Source of the DNA: Incurvaria masculella
Lineage: Eukaryota; Arthropoda; Insecta; Lepidoptera; Incurvariidae
Direction: 5' to 3'
Length of the DNA stretch: 64,000 nt
Assembly (NCBI GenBank): GCA_946894095.1
Contig: OX335646.2
Coordinates: forward strand, 17,788,077 to 17,852,076
Below the pieces are notes generated by a model. It ran no database searches. It was not told where the DNA came from and worked only from the letters and a program-made list of their open reading frames with translations. Shown here piece after piece: positions 35,571-47,439 of the stretch. Numbering within the stretch: the first letter of the stretch is position 1; every line of letters begins with the position of its first letter. A program made the position numbers and the translations under genes.

Positions 35571-35574
35571 GTTA

Positions 35575-35700
35575 CCTACCGATATTTTATGGCAACCGGT
35601 AAGGATGTACCTAAATGGAATCCAAAAGTCGGAGGTTCGAATCCGGCTTCCGACGAATGTCCACACCAAAAACGTTTTCAGATTATATAAAAAACGAATA
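35575..35700 (+). repeat. tRNA-like SINE fragment
   Basis: GGAGGTTCGAATCCGGCTTCC at 35631-35651 is a good B box with a short hairpin. The upstream sequence does not fold as a tRNA (no acceptor or D arm), so this is a SINE-type relic, not a tRNA gene. Confidence 0.45.
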
Positions 35701-37278
35701 CATACAAATATATTACAGTATATACCTACACATATGAGAGCAAAGGTATGCCAGACCGTAGACGAAGAAAAGATTCGTAGGCGGAACCGTATTAGTTGAG
35801 AATGTAGGGCAAGAAAGGCTTGACCTTCGATCACCTACGGGTCTCGTGATAATCCAATTAGATGACAAACTCAACCACAATGAAACATTCGTGATTTGAA
35901 GGGTATGCATGTATCAAATAAAACTTTACAATTCCTGAACAGTGATCATTTAATCTTTACTTTTTCTCTTCTCTTTTCTGAAAGATTTTGTGTCGCAATT
36001 TTGCGATGAAGAGCGTTGCTCACTTGCAAAAAGACTGCGAGATTTGCCGGAGTTAAACGATTATTTTTATTTTAACTCCTAATTTAAATATGCGGCAATA
36101 AAAATCCATTATCCTTCGGCGTGCGAAAATCGCACAAACGAATGGAACAAAATGGGCCGATTGTTAACCTTAAATAGAGTTTACGCACAATATATCGACC
36201 TTGTTCCGTCGAGTTGACCGCTGGAGTCTATGCCCCTGCTGCAAACTACATAGGCTGGGCTGTGATAAACGACCGAATATATATCGTTTTTTGCAACCAG
36301 ACAGGGTCCGCCTACACCACTGCTTACCATAGCACTTTATTCACAAAGAAAAGAGGCGCCAGGCCAAGACATTCCCATTGTTATGCCTCGATCGATAGAA
36401 GATGAATTAGATAGAACGACAATTTTGACCAAATGTCTTTTATTGTAGTGAGTACCAAGCTAAGGGCTTTATAAAATAACAATAAAACTGTGTATTTATG
36501 GCATTTACACCCATATGGTTACAGAGATAACATAAGTACAAAGTTTTAGCCCACCATTTAAAGAGAACCCTATGTATGAATGGCCCAATACAGTTAATAA
36601 ATCAAAATAAGGACCATTCGGTGAAGCCTTCATCCATCTGGTTTCTAGCAAACGGGTCAATGTCACTTTTGCGTCACTTTATCTTATTTGAAATAGAAAT
36701 AGAAATAGAAATAGAAGCATTTTATTCCCTTAAAAGCGGTACATACAATCATGGTTTACAACTTTTCACAATATTATTATGATTAGGCTAGATCAATGTG
36801 CATGTAAAACTGTAGGGAAAAGGTAATGTGGCTCAGCGTTAATGCCCGCATATACTTCAGCAAGTTTGCTGAAGTAGACTTGTGCCGCTGGATTTCCAGC
36901 CACCACCGGATCTCAAGGTATTGTGATTAATTTATAACAGAAACAGGAGAACCAATAACACAGCATAAATGAACAACAGAATAAACGGCCAGTGATTTAC
37001 ATATAAATATAAAAAGGTGAGTACGTACTATTTTTCTGTGTTTAAAATATGTGAAATTGTAGGGTTATGAGGAAATTTGGAAGTGTAAGAGAGATTAGTT
37101 TGTTTTTTGTTGAAGATTCTTAATCTTATCGTTCAAAGTTTTGGCAAAATAAACTATTACTGTTCTTAGTTCTTCCTTTGCAATTGATATGCAATCTCAA
37201 TTTTAATTTGAATTGAGTTTTGATCCGAGGCAAGAATTATTGATATTATAATTAATATACATATTGAAGGGTTAATAA
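35701..37278. other. AT-rich stretch with a GAAATA microsatellite
   Basis: (GAAATA)4 at about 36690-36716, followed by GAAGCATTTTATT, looks like an inverted LINE tail. No gene is seen. Confidence 0.4.
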
Positions 37279-37280
37279 TA

Positions 37281-38560
37281 GGTCGGGGAAAAAGTCTTTT
37301 CGCATTATAGTATGTATGAACTTGTAATAAAATCTCTTTGGCTATACTAATTGTATCTGGCTGGTTTTGGTATCATTGAAAGTTTAAATTTTAATGAACA
37401 TAATTCCAAATTCAAATTAGGAAAATGTGTGATTCTCATTTGTTTTTCGTACTGTCAAAATGAGTGAATCTAATGAAGAAATTCGATACATTTTAAAATT
37501 TTACTACAAAAAAGGTAAAAATGCAACGCAAGCCGCGAAAAAAATTTGCGATGTTGTGCACGACCTAGTGCAGTGTCTGTGAGAGTAGCACAAATTTGGT
37601 TTAAGCGTTTTCAATCCGGAAATTTTGATGTCAAAGATGCACGTCGCTCTGGTCGCCCTATTACGGATAAAATGGATGCCATTTTTGAAAAAGTGGAGCA
37701 AAATCGGCATATCAGTAGTTACGACGTAGCTGAAGAACTAGGAATTGACCACAAAACAGTTTTGGCGCATTTGAAAAAAACTGGGTACACAAAAAAGCTC
37801 GATATTTGGGTACCTCACGAGCTCACTGAAAGAAACCTAATGAACCGTGTACTCATTTGTGATTCTTTATTACGACGTAATGAAACCGAACCATTTTTGA
37901 AGAAGCTGATAACTGGTGATGAAAATGGATCACGTACGACAAGAACGTGCGAAAAAGGTCGTGGTCAAAGGCCGGTCAAGCTTCACAGACTGTGGCGAAA
38001 CCCGGGTTAACTCGCAACAAGGTGATGCTGTGTGTGTGGTGGGATTGGAACGGCATTATTCATTATGAGCTGTTACCACCAGGCAGGACCATCGATTCTG
38101 AACTCTACTGCGAACAACTGATGAGATTAAAGCAAGAAGTTGAGAGAAAGCGGCCGGAATTAATCAACAGAAGGGGTGTGGTTTTTCATCATGATAACGC
38201 TAGACCTCACACATCTGTAGCCACTCAGCAAAAACTAAGAGAGTTTGGCTGGGAGGTGTTAATGCATCCGCCGTATAGTCCTGACCTTGCACCTTCAGAT
38301 TTCCACCTGTTTAGGTCTCTTCAGAATTCTTTAGGCAGTGTGAGGTTAACATCACGAGAGGACTGCCAAAACCACTTGTCGCGGTATATTGATCAGAAGT
38401 CCCAATATTTCTATAGCAATGGGATCATGTCCCTACCTACAAGATGGCAAAAAGTTATCGAACAAAATGGTACCTACATACTTTAGTTAAATGTAAATAA
38501 ACCATATTAAAAAATGTTTTGAATTTTCTTAAAAAATGCGAAGAAACTTTTTAATATATA
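37281..38560 (+). mobile_element. mariner-like element (1.28 kb), inactive
   Basis: Flanked by TA at 37279-37280 and 38561-38562. The inverted ends share AAAAAGTCTTTTCGCATTA against AAAAAGTTTCTTCGCATTT (right end complemented); the outermost 8-10 bases are poorly matched. Length and TA target fit mariner. The flanks themselves contain an imperfect direct repeat (ATATTGAAGGGTTAATA left, ATATTGAGGGGTTAATT right), which may predate insertion. The single gene inside is frameshifted. Confidence 0.9.
37460..38486 (+). pseudogene. mariner transposase pseudogene
   Basis: Would catalyse cut-and-paste transposition of the element. The ATG at 37460 opens MSESNEEIRYILKFYYKKGK, the first helix-turn-helix half, but the frame is lost near 37550-37575. 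It resumes in a second register (SVRVAQIWFKRFQSGNFDVK and the RRSGRP linker, then HTH2 with SSYDVAEELGIDHKTVLAHL and the WVPHEL motif). A second frameshift follows ITGDEN near 37925, and the third register runs to the stop at 38484-38486. It keeps HHDNARPH and YSPDLAPSDFHLF. First catalytic D lies in TGDE, second in HHDN, third in PSDF, with 34 residues between the last two: the mariner DD34D signature. Two frameshifts make it non-functional. The subfamily is not resolved. Confidence 0.92.
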
Positions 38561-38562
38561 TA

Positions 38563-39085
38563 ATATTGAGGGGTTAATTAATATACATACTAGAATATTT
38601 TTGGTTTCTAAGAAACAATCATCCGACAAAGTCCACTTTTGCTATCACAGACAGTAATAATAAAGGGTATTGAAAGAAATGGTCACAAAATAGGAGGGCT
38701 ACGCCATGCATTGTAATTAATTCTCTTTCAATGCAAATATCGGAAGGTAGAGCAGGCCAGGAGTACTGGGCGGTGATGCATGCACGCACACCCGCATCTT
38801 AGTAGGTGTGCTACGTAAACGCAAATAACGAATACATGCGTATTTTCTGCATGTAACCAAGTATATTTAAAAAAAAATTAATTAAGTTTTTGATGGAAAT
38901 ATATTTATGTTTTTTTTTTTAAATATATATGGTTGTCTTGACCCGAATTCAGTTTGATGTAATAAAATAAAATAAATTAAATTAAGAAATCACTGTCATG
39001 AAACGTAAAACAATAGAGATTTTATAAGAAAGCGCGAAAATAGAGTTTGTCGGAACAATTTCACAATGCAAAGGTTGAAGAGAAT
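38563..39085. other. AT-rich stretch, nothing identified
   Basis: AATAAAATAAAATAAATT at 38960-38977 is simple sequence. No gene. Confidence 0.4.
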
Positions 39086-39205
39086 TCTGAACTTGAAAAA
39101 CTTAGTGACAAGAATTAGAAGGGTGCGTAAGATGGTTTGGGAAAGGAGAGTGAATAGATGACGTAAGAATAACAAAACAAATTTACAGAGTAAAATAAAG
39201 TGAAA
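39086..39205 (+). pseudogene. LINE pol C-terminal relic
   Basis: Across two frames, RWFG then IDDVRITKQIYR (39130-39190) resembles the C-terminal motif R-W-F-G-H-V-E-R-M and R-I-T-K-Q-I-Y found downstream of RT in some insect LINEs (from memory). It contains an internal stop and a frame change. Confidence 0.45.
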
Positions 39206-39534
39206 TGGTCCTGCCCGGGTTGCCTAAGAGAACATACTAAGATTGATGTAATATCTCGTAAGGGTCAGGAAAGTAGCACCCGTACTTGAATAAAAAAGTT
39301 ATGTCTGTTAAGAAGTGACAGAATACACTGTAATCGTACCGTATGACGCTCTATCATCCGTGCTTATCCCTTCGGCGTGATGGTATTTATATTTAATTTA
39401 TCTTCGTACAGCGTTCGAAAATGCTCATTTCATCCGGTTAAGACAAACAGAACAGAAAGCTCTATCTGTAAAGATGGTAAATGCAAAAGGTAAAAATATG
39501 TAGTGTAAGTAGATTGTAAGTGATTGTGAGGAAT

Positions 39535-39640
39535 TCTGCGCACGCGCCGACACCCCCGCCCCCTCGCCCGCCCCCAGCATGCTAATGTGCGGCCCACGCG
39601 CGGCCGCACCGCACCCAGCGTGCTAGCCGCCAGCGCGCAC
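39535..39640. other. GC-rich island
   Basis: CCCCCGCCCCCTCGCCCGCC near 39553 and repeated GCGCGG/CCGCAC. Very sharp boundaries against AT-rich flanks. Possible promoter segment; no frame. Confidence 0.4.
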
Positions 39641-39728
39641 TAGATGTTCCTTCCGAGAAACGAACCCACTGAGGGGACAATACGTTTCCCAAGAAAAAAT
39701 AATGCACAAAGATAATCAAACTACCTAT

Positions 39729-39950
39729 TAAAAACGGGTCGCCTTCATAAAGTCCAAAAAGCATAAGGTCCAAAACCCAGAACATCCAAAAGTATGTATT
39801 TTTGCATATATTTATAAATGCAAATATTATAATCTAATCTAACCTAACCTAACCTAACCTAATTGAAAAAGTTCCGAATTCATGAGTATTTTGGACGGTA
39901 TGGGTTTTGGACTTTGTGCTTTTTGGACTTTATGATGCGTCCCCTTAAAA
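39729..39950. mobile_element. Foldback element containing a telomere-repeat run
   Basis: The left arm 39744-39791 (TTCATAAAGTCCAAAAAGCA, TAAGGTCCAAAACCC) is the imperfect reverse complement of 39889-39936 (GGGTTTTGGACTTTGTGCTT, TTTGGACTTTATGA). Pairing continues outward into AAAAACGGG/CCCCTTAAAAA. The centre holds the CCTAA run at 39831-39863. Confidence 0.75.
39831..39863. repeat. Interstitial telomere-type repeat (CCTAA)n
   Basis: AATCTAATCTAACCTAACCT continues for two more exact units: about four exact CCTAA plus two TCTAA variants. The insect telomere unit is TTAGG, i.e. CCTAA on this strand. Confidence 0.85.
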
Positions 39951-41205
39951 ACAACGACGCCGATTTAAAATAGATAGTAGAGTATGATTCAATGGGGTTT
40001 CATCAGTAACATGATATTTATCCCCTTAAGACCGCAGGTAAATAAACTAATGAAAAATCAATTTCGAGTTTTTGGCATAAGGACCTTGAGCACTGATGTC
40101 GATGTGTGATGATGTGAATTTCACAATATCACATTATCTGCTTTGTCCGCCCAGATGATATACCACGATATGAAATGTTAAATTTTGTGCTATGGGCTTT
40201 GTTCTACTGAACACCGTTTATCTCTTTTTCTAATGCTGTAGACTGTCGCCAGAAACTCCTACCGATTAATACAGTATTCTTAAAAAAAATACAAATGTAG
40301 AGTTGGATATTTTGATCTGTCACTCGCGACACGTTCAAAAGATGTGATTTTCTTGTAGTGTGTTTTTTTTCATTTCCTGTTTTTACTTCTAAAACTAATT
40401 TATTCATTCAATGGATTCAAGGATCTAGGTGTTTGATTAATCATAAGAGCTACGCCATCCATGTATAAGGATAGCTCGCCTAAATACATTCGAGCTAGTA
40501 AAGTGCCGACCGAAATTCATTCGTGTAGTGGCAGCGCAGCCATTTTTTGAGAAATGCCTGCATTGACGGTAGCGACTACTGATGATCTCAGATTCAAGAA
40601 AACCTAAGAACTTCACGGAACGCTATTTAGTGCAACGGATATAAGATTTTGCGCTTCCCGAATTCGTAATCGAAGTAACTACCCTGCCGTCATAGAAATA
40701 AGCATCGGTTGCCACTCCCGTCTTTCCTTGCTCACTGATGCAGCCGGTTCCTGAGAGACCATTTCCTAGATCTAACTCCCGTCCGGCGCTATCTGCGCAT
40801 GTCTCCGAACAAAATCTTCTCTAATTAAATCTCGGAGTAGAGGGCACATAGCGCTGGACACTGGGAGCTCTATTACGTTAAACGTTCTCTATTGTCTTTT
40901 TAATTATAGTTTCTTTATTATTTTATACACTAATATGTATCATGACAGGTAGTTCATTACGTCTTTGTTTTACTAAAATGTGATTTGTGATCTCATAGAG
41001 GTCTCATGCATTAAAATATTTTTTTAAAACTATCATGGCTTTCGTTGCCAATGTTTGTCCAAATGCCCATGGACATGGGAGGCAATGTTCATGCCATGCA
41101 AATCGTAGTTTGAAAACTATTATTATTATTATATTTATAAAAAAATTCATATTATAATTGGATTAGATGTACAAGTTGTTGATTTCCCAAATAATTTATA
41201 ATTTT
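39951..41205. other. Non-coding stretch, nothing identified
   Basis: GCCCATGGACATGGGAGGCA at 41062-41081 is a small inverted repeat. No gene supported. Confidence 0.35.
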
Positions 41206-41446
41206 TTTATGAATACGGCTACATTGAAGTAGTTGGAAGACACAGTAAATTTTTCATTATCTCTTCGACCATCTTTCCATCCAGTGCAATAATACCATTT
41301 CGGGCTGACTTAACCTTACTATCTAGTACGGGAAAGGGAACTACTATGTTTTAATTTATACTAAAAGTATTGCAAAAACGGGACGGGATTTCAACCTAAG
41401 ACCTCACGCATGAGAGCGAAGCAACGCGATGGTAAAACGTTGTAGT
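41206..41446 (-). mobile_element. SINE, diverged copy
   Basis: TACGGCTACATTGAAGTAGT, TTTTCATTATCTCTTCGACC, CTTAACCTTACTATCTAGTA and a head remnant with ATTTCAACC. Reduced match but correct block order. Confidence 0.55.
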
Positions 41447-43564
41447 TAAGCAAAGCTATTTTATTACAAAGATTTTAGAGCGACCGTTAGGAGTTAAAAG
41501 TAAACGCCACGAGGGAATAGTTGTAACGTAATGGAGCCCCCGAACGTCCGGGGGCCGCTAACCTCTTCAATTCATTAAAGTAGCGAATTTCGTGTCAGCG
41601 CCATCTGATAGCCTGCGCACAGTTCAACTATCTTGACTTGTGCTCCGGGAGACGACGGCGCGTGTGTACAGCGAGCGGGCGGCCGCTTCCCGTGCACTCC
41701 TGCGGGAAATATTGCCGCCAAATGCGATGGTTTTTTTTATGTTGAGCGCGGCATAAGGCATACACAAGGACCTATTAAGGTGCCCGACGACGCTCATGTG
41801 TTTTCGAACTTAGGGGGACTTACACCACATTTGAAGGACCCCAAGTCCTAATTTGGGGGAAATACCTGGGAAGAGAGTTCATTCCATTGTTAACCGATAC
41901 TATAGATAAAGTATCTAGAGGATCGGTGGGTTTTTATTTCGGGGTCGACTGTGAATTTTTGCATTTTCTCCCTGTTTATGCAGCTGCGACGAGCATTTTC
42001 CATGGTAAAGATGATAGAAGACGGAGAGACATCCCTTCGGAGTTAGAGGGTCTCCAAATTTAGGGATACCTCGCGGCGTGTATTTAGATATTCTTTAATA
42101 TTTAAGCAATAGGAATAAGTGGGTTTTAAAATTGACTAGATTTATTGTAGTTCACAGGACAGGACTATTTGTTAAGAGAAGCCGCCCGTCATGATTCCCA
42201 ATGTCACCCATGGGCAACTCTTAGGTAAGGACCTGGCGTACGCCATTTAATAAACTAGCTCATAATAATTACAAGTTTCAAATCACCAGTAATTAATCAA
42301 AATAAGATTGATTAGCATCGAGAAATCTGTGTGAGTAGTTCCGCGTAGTTTCGACTTGACTCAAATCAACGCTTGCCCAGTGACTAAATCAATTACAATC
42401 TACACTGTAGCTTTTAAAAAATACCTAATTTAAACATTGCTAAATCACTTTCCCAGTGACAATATGTATTTTGTCAAGGTTTGTTTGATATTAACCTATA
42501 CTGTTGCTTGATACATAATTCAGACAGAAGTAATCGAGGAATTAACTTAACTAAATTCATACTTAGGAAAGTAAGGTTTTATTTATTCGACTGTACCAAA
42601 GTGAGATGATCGTCGAGGAAGGCTCGACCGCACAATGGCATAGCAATTGATTTGAAGGAATGGCTTCCGTGTCATTAGGCAGAAGGACGGAGACCTACTG
42701 ATAAGGCCTATCCGAGGGACGGCCCAGCCGCTAAGAAATATGGCAATGCGTTCGAATTGAACTCTGTCACATACGAAATAGGGTTCGTCCGATGTGCACT
42801 AGCATCAAATGTCATGGTTGAATTTATTAAGTAACGTTTTGCGACAGAGTTCACTCTACCACGGGGCGTATGTGGGAAGACAGCCGAGCGGACAGCGTGT
42901 GCTGGCGTCAGCGATTACGGAAGGACGGAATTGGAAAGCGAAACTAGTTTGTATGGGGCCGGCGTGGCCAGGAGTAAGTGGAAGTTAGCTTATGGACAAC
43001 ATCTACGTGCAACAACAAAAGTACACTGCATAAGTATCATATCATATGATATTCCCTTCCCAACTAAAATGCTTACAAGTAATCTTTAGTGCACACACCC
43101 TCTCTCTAACTTAGTCACATACACCCTAACTCTCTTACACATACACACACCTTTATATTTCACCCATACTACACCAATGTTGATAACATAAACTATGTAT
43201 ATTAATAGATTCTAAAGTGTTATTTTTTCAAAAGTTTTTGCTATAAGTTCTTCCAGAAATGACTTATCCCCTTGAATTAAATTAACAGGAATACCCACTG
43301 CTCCCAACGGTACAGTCTACGGGCGAGTTTAGGGACAGGGTTTATACATGGTTATGGGCCAATCTATATGACGTATTGCATGCACAATTATTTTCTGTAA
43401 TTTATGGCTTTTTTTTATCAATAAAATATTTTTAATTTTAATTTTAATGTTTAACTAAATGGCACCCGTGAAGTTCTGAAGTGTTCTAACGTGTTCCTAT
43501 TACGTGTCGTTGAAACTCGAGCACATCATATTGAGCCAATTCGTAAGTTTCGCTTTCCACTCTT
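41447..43564. other. Non-coding stretch, nothing identified
   Basis: CCCCCGAACGTCCGGGGGCC at 41537-41556 is a GC hairpin. Short plus-strand frames (e.g. 41633-41851) lack motifs. The (CA)-rich stretch at 43085-43150 is simple sequence. No gene is supported. Confidence 0.35.
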
Positions 43565-43690
43565 GTCCTTTCACGCTCGCTGGCGTGGCGTGGCGTGGCG
43601 TCGCGTGTGCCGGCGTCGCATCGCGTGGCATGGCGTTGCGTGGGCGAGAGGGATCGTATCTAGGCGTGAACACATGTAGCCCGCGGGGGC
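43565..43690. repeat. GC-rich GCGTGGCGTGGC minisatellite-like island
   Basis: Repeats of GTGGC/GTCGC between 43583 and 43655 (GGCGTGGCGTGGCGTGGCGT). Both strands are open because of the composition. The region may be a promoter or simply satellite-like. Confidence 0.55.
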
Positions 43691-43908
43691 TCACGGATTA
43701 TGCTAAACGTCTGTTTCCTCGTTCGATACGGCTTTATTTCTAATGTTTTAGTAGAGAACCGTCGTCGGCACGGTTTTATTGTGATTTGTTAACATTACCT
43801 GTTTGCAGTTCGTAGCCGCTACTGTGAGAGTGTTTTCAATTGAAGAGAAATCGCCCGAACGCGAATATGTGCAAACATCCAGATGATTTGTGTAAACGTT
43901 AATTTAAG

Positions 43909-44085
43909 GAATGTGACATGTATGTATGTACAATCGACCGTGAAGCAAGGACACATTAATGAAAGAAAGAGCCCAGTAAATATAACTACTTTACGAATAT
44001 ACTGCAAGGCTGGACCCGAACCAGCAAAACATACTATTCGCGGGTATTGCGTCTACCAATTTCGCTACCGGCCATTACACCCATA
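43909..44085 (-). mobile_element. Second SINE type with tRNA-Leu-like head, copy 1
   Basis: On the minus strand 44085 to about 44005 reads GGCCGGTAGCGAAATTGGTA followed by GACGCAATACCC, and then CTGGTTCGGGTCCAGCC. These are well-formed A and B boxes spaced as in a tRNA with a long variable region. The following body (ACTTTACGAATATACTGCAA complemented, down to CATGTATGTATGTAC) is shared with 50776-50888. The acceptor arm does not pair, so it is not a functional tRNA gene. Confidence 0.65.
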
Positions 44086-44125
44086 ATTTGGAACTCTCCT
44101 ACAGTCCCTCCATTTTGGAAGAATG

Positions 44126-44298
44126 TAAACCAGGGAGAAATTTCATTGCCGCTTCTACCATAAATGCCATGGTACCAACCTAGGCGGAATTAACCCTACA
44201 CCTAGTGAAGTAAGGAAGGGAAGCTACAGTTTTGCGTGGAATTCGAACCACGGCCAGCCTCAACGGTAGAAAACGGTCACCCATCAAGAACCCAGCCA
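44126..44298 (-). mobile_element. SINE with 5S rRNA-derived head, 5'-truncated copy
   Basis: The body blocks TTTCATTGCCGCTTCTACCA, GCCATGGTACCAACC and AACCCTACACCTAGTGAAGT lead to GTGGAATTCGAACCACGGCC. The head then gives AACGGTCACCCATCAAGAAC, i.e. the 5S C box GATGGGTGACC on the minus strand. The copy ends inside the 5S-like part, so the A box is missing. Confidence 0.7.
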
Positions 44299-46842
44299 AA
44301 TTAATATATGTTTAAGGATACGAAATTACCGTTACTCATTAATTTAACGTTAAGCGACGACTTTGTTTCAGACCGTTTTCCAGACAACTTTTAGTTGATG
44401 ATTTTCAAAATCTGATTACAATTGTATTGTGTAACCTTAAATAAACTAGGTACATTTGTTTTAATAATACCGTAATAACGTATTCATATACACCTCACAC
44501 TGTTATGTAACTTTACACTGGTGCTACTTCATTGCTCTAACTCTGTGTTCATAAAAAAACGTATTAATCGAGTTTTTACAAGACAGTAAAATGATTGACT
44601 GCTCGCGTAACCGCTATATAAAGCCTCGTTAAGCGCGAAACATTCCACTTTCACTCTCTCAATCACCTGCTTCAACATACGCGAGGCACATGGTAGGATA
44701 TAAATATGGGTGTAAACTGCAGAACAAGATGAGAACAAAGGAGTAATAAGTCGCAGAGCTGTTTTAACTTACATTTTAACCTTTAAAGGAGAACATAAAT
44801 AAATAGAGAAGTTTTGGGTAAATGCGTCATTCGGTGAACATAACACTTTAAGTTGTTGGCCCGAGGAAAAAAAATTGAGAGTTCATTGATACGTACGGTT
44901 GCCCAAGGTTTCGAGCTAGTGTAATTAATTGCAACCATTAACTATATGTCACCCTTTAATGAAAAATCGCCAATATCTATTTGGAAACATTCATTTAATT
45001 AAATCCTAACGAAAAACAGCGCAAACAATCAGGTATGCACAGTTACGCTACAAACCCAAATAAATAAATAAATGTTTTCGATGTAATATTTTTCAGCCTA
45101 ATTTGGTTTTTCCCGTTAAATGCCAAAAATTAAATACAAAGTGTAAGTTTAAAATCGGTTGAAGTTAGGTATTCATCAGAATTACCTAAAAAGGTAAAAA
45201 CGTATTTGCTTCATACTCATAGGCTGTATTTATGCAACCTGAAATGAATGAAAGGCATCTATTAGGAAAAAATTGTTATTTGCCGTCGATGATCAAGCAA
45301 ATTGGTATCTAAGTAAAGGTACCGGCAATCAACTAGAACCATGGTGGAACTTATGTTCTGCGCACCTCAATCCGCACCCCCGATACGATCCAAAATTTAA
45401 CGTGGGCGTTGATTTCTATATAGTTAGCTGCTGGAAACGGTACAATTAATTGCTAGCAGTTTTGCATTATTTGCAGTAGTTTTGATTGTCTGTCTAGTAG
45501 AGTCGTGATCTGAATTGCGCAATGACAATTATATCGCGAAGGAACGAGGTCTATTGGGCAACGTGCTCCGGTTGTGGCCGTGCGCGCACCGATACCACAT
45601 CGGGTTCACTTAGCACTTAGGCGCGTGCAACCCTCAAAACACGTTTTTCTGGTTATGTTTGAGGTGAATATACTGGATAAGATTTTAAATAAATGTGAAA
45701 TGTATTTTAGACGTTTAGACTGAGGTCATAGACATTTTGTTTATTGAGATCCACATTTATGTATAACACCATATTTTGAGGGCTTATAACCGTTTCCAAC
45801 GGTCTTTGGAGATTTCGCGTCTCAACCGTCTTGTCAAAAGAAAAACACATTTCATCGTATGCTAGAAAATCCTCAAATAAACATCGACAAAAATCCGACT
45901 TGTCTCGTAATCAATATCACTGCTAACCCCTTAGATAATTGAGCATAATGGAAAGAATCAAGCTATACGTGTATATACACGGCATCAAAATCGGGTTAGT
46001 AGTTTTCAAGTTATAAGCTCACAGACAAATAAACATACCGATGCCGAACTTTGGACTTTGAACAGTAAATTTTGCCTAAAAGTTAACCGTTGATTTTGAC
46101 AGAGAGTTTAGTAATTTTGACATTTTCATGTCGTCGACCCCTTCTTGTTTGTTCATATTGAAACCCTGCTAATACGGAAAATTTATCTCAGATTATCCAA
46201 TTTGCTGCGTTTTGCGGTCGAAGAACCTAACCCTGATCGCTAGTCTATATCACGGTAGTGTCAGTAACTTCAGTCTACACATGTTTAACATGACTATAGA
46301 AAGATTCTTCCGACAAATTTAGAATAAAAAATAAAAATTAGTTTCAAAAGATACCTGTCCTGCATTTAATACAAAAAAATAAACAAATCTAACGAAAATC
46401 AATGAACAAATATTCAAGTTCCCGATAATAAACGAAAATTTTGACAAAACACGTACATATTTTTGACACATTGGGCTGGGCCTAGAAAGCATCGCTCTAA
46501 GAGGTTTTAATACCCGTAAAAGTTTTTAATAAGAGTGGGCATTTTCTAAAGTATTTATTGATGTTTTCCGATTTAGATGTTAAAAATATTTCTCACCTCC
46601 GCCACCGGTTATATTGCCCTGGTCGAAGTTGGTTGCTTGCACCGGTACACTTTTCTGCTCTCCTACCTCACTTCTGCTCTAATTAAAGAAAATTCCGCTG
46701 CGCAGAACTTGCGGCGAAATAGACAGCCGCCAATTTCCATGCGACAACACATTTGCAATGTTTTGAAGAAACATGATATCTCGACTAAAGAGTTGCAACA
46801 TGGAGCTCGGCCTGTCCTGTAATGGAATCTGACAATACTGAC
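44299..46842. other. AT-rich stretch, no gene seen (possible intron of the MH2 gene)
   Basis: If the exon at 46843-47000 is spliced as proposed, this is the beginning of its downstream intron on the minus strand. AAATAAATAAATAAATG at 45058-45074 is simple sequence. 45985-46060 (CAAAATCGGGTTAGTAGTTT, CACAGACAAATAAACATACC) looks like an old retroelement tail. No further exon was found. Confidence 0.4.
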
Positions 46843-47000
46843 CTCATGCCGTCGAAACCGTCATCTGAGCCATTGATGGTGAGGACCGGCGCACGCGCAT
46901 AAGCCTTCGCCACTCTACGATTTTTCTCCAGGACTATCACTTTTGCCCAGATCTCATCATCGATCTGAGTCCACTTATCGAGCACCTCCTGGATGTGTTC
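46843..47000 (-). CDS. Internal exon of an MH2-domain (Smad-fold, expansion-like) protein
   Basis: A 158-nt minus-strand exon. Upstream of 47000 the minus strand reads TTAATTGTCCACAG, a good acceptor. Downstream of 46843 it reads GTCAGT, a good donor. The frame gives EHIQEVLDKWTQIDDEIWAK followed by a segment with the pattern W-A-K-V-I-V, E-K-N-R-R-V-A-K-A-Y, then INGSDDGFDGMR, without stops. The W...E-N-R-V...Y...V-x-I-x-G pattern fits the start of an MH2 domain (SMAD C-terminal fold). The wording resembles the insect Expansion protein, an MH2-only Smad-like protein implicated in tracheal tube growth (from memory). It enters in phase 0 and leaves in phase 2, so the exon cannot stand alone. 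No other exon of the gene was recognised, implying long flanking introns. This is a partial gene; the symbol is left blank because identity needs a search. Confidence 0.72.
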
Positions 47001-47415
47001 CTGTGGACAATTAACAATTCAATTATAAACAAAGCAAAGTACCTAGTCTGTGATAATTTTAAGTCACTATGAACACAACGGCTGCCCAATTAAAAGTTGA
47101 TACATTATTATAAAATTATGATTTTCATTAAAATCACCACAGAAAAGGGCGTTTGCACTGTTCTAATAGTTTGATAGTTCTGAGCAAAATACAACAATAT
47201 ATGAGAATTACGTTAAAGATAGTGAGGGTAAATAATAAGGGGAAATAAGTGAGGGTATTTAAATAAATCCGCACAATCAGAACCGTCTATATCATAACAT
47301 GAGCGCTCTTACTGGGTGGCATATTTAACACGCACTTCTGATTGGTGTAGAATTAATCGACCTTGTACCCTGGTTCAGTCACAGGTGCAAATTCGAATTT
47401 TGTCATATTCCATTA
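47001..47415. other. AT-rich, nothing identified
   Basis: Lies immediately upstream (minus-strand sense) of the MH2 exon; consistent with its preceding intron. Confidence 0.4.
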
Positions 47416-47439
47416 TTAAACCCAAAGAAAACTGTAGCA

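Noticed and set aside
35620..35660. tRNA gene (GGTTCGAATCC)
   Set aside because: Good B box and T-arm-like hairpin, but no acceptor or D arm; fits a SINE relic.
35556..35834. 92-codon minus-strand frame with GSRIRTSDF
   Set aside because: The protein-like motif is the translation of the SINE B-box region.
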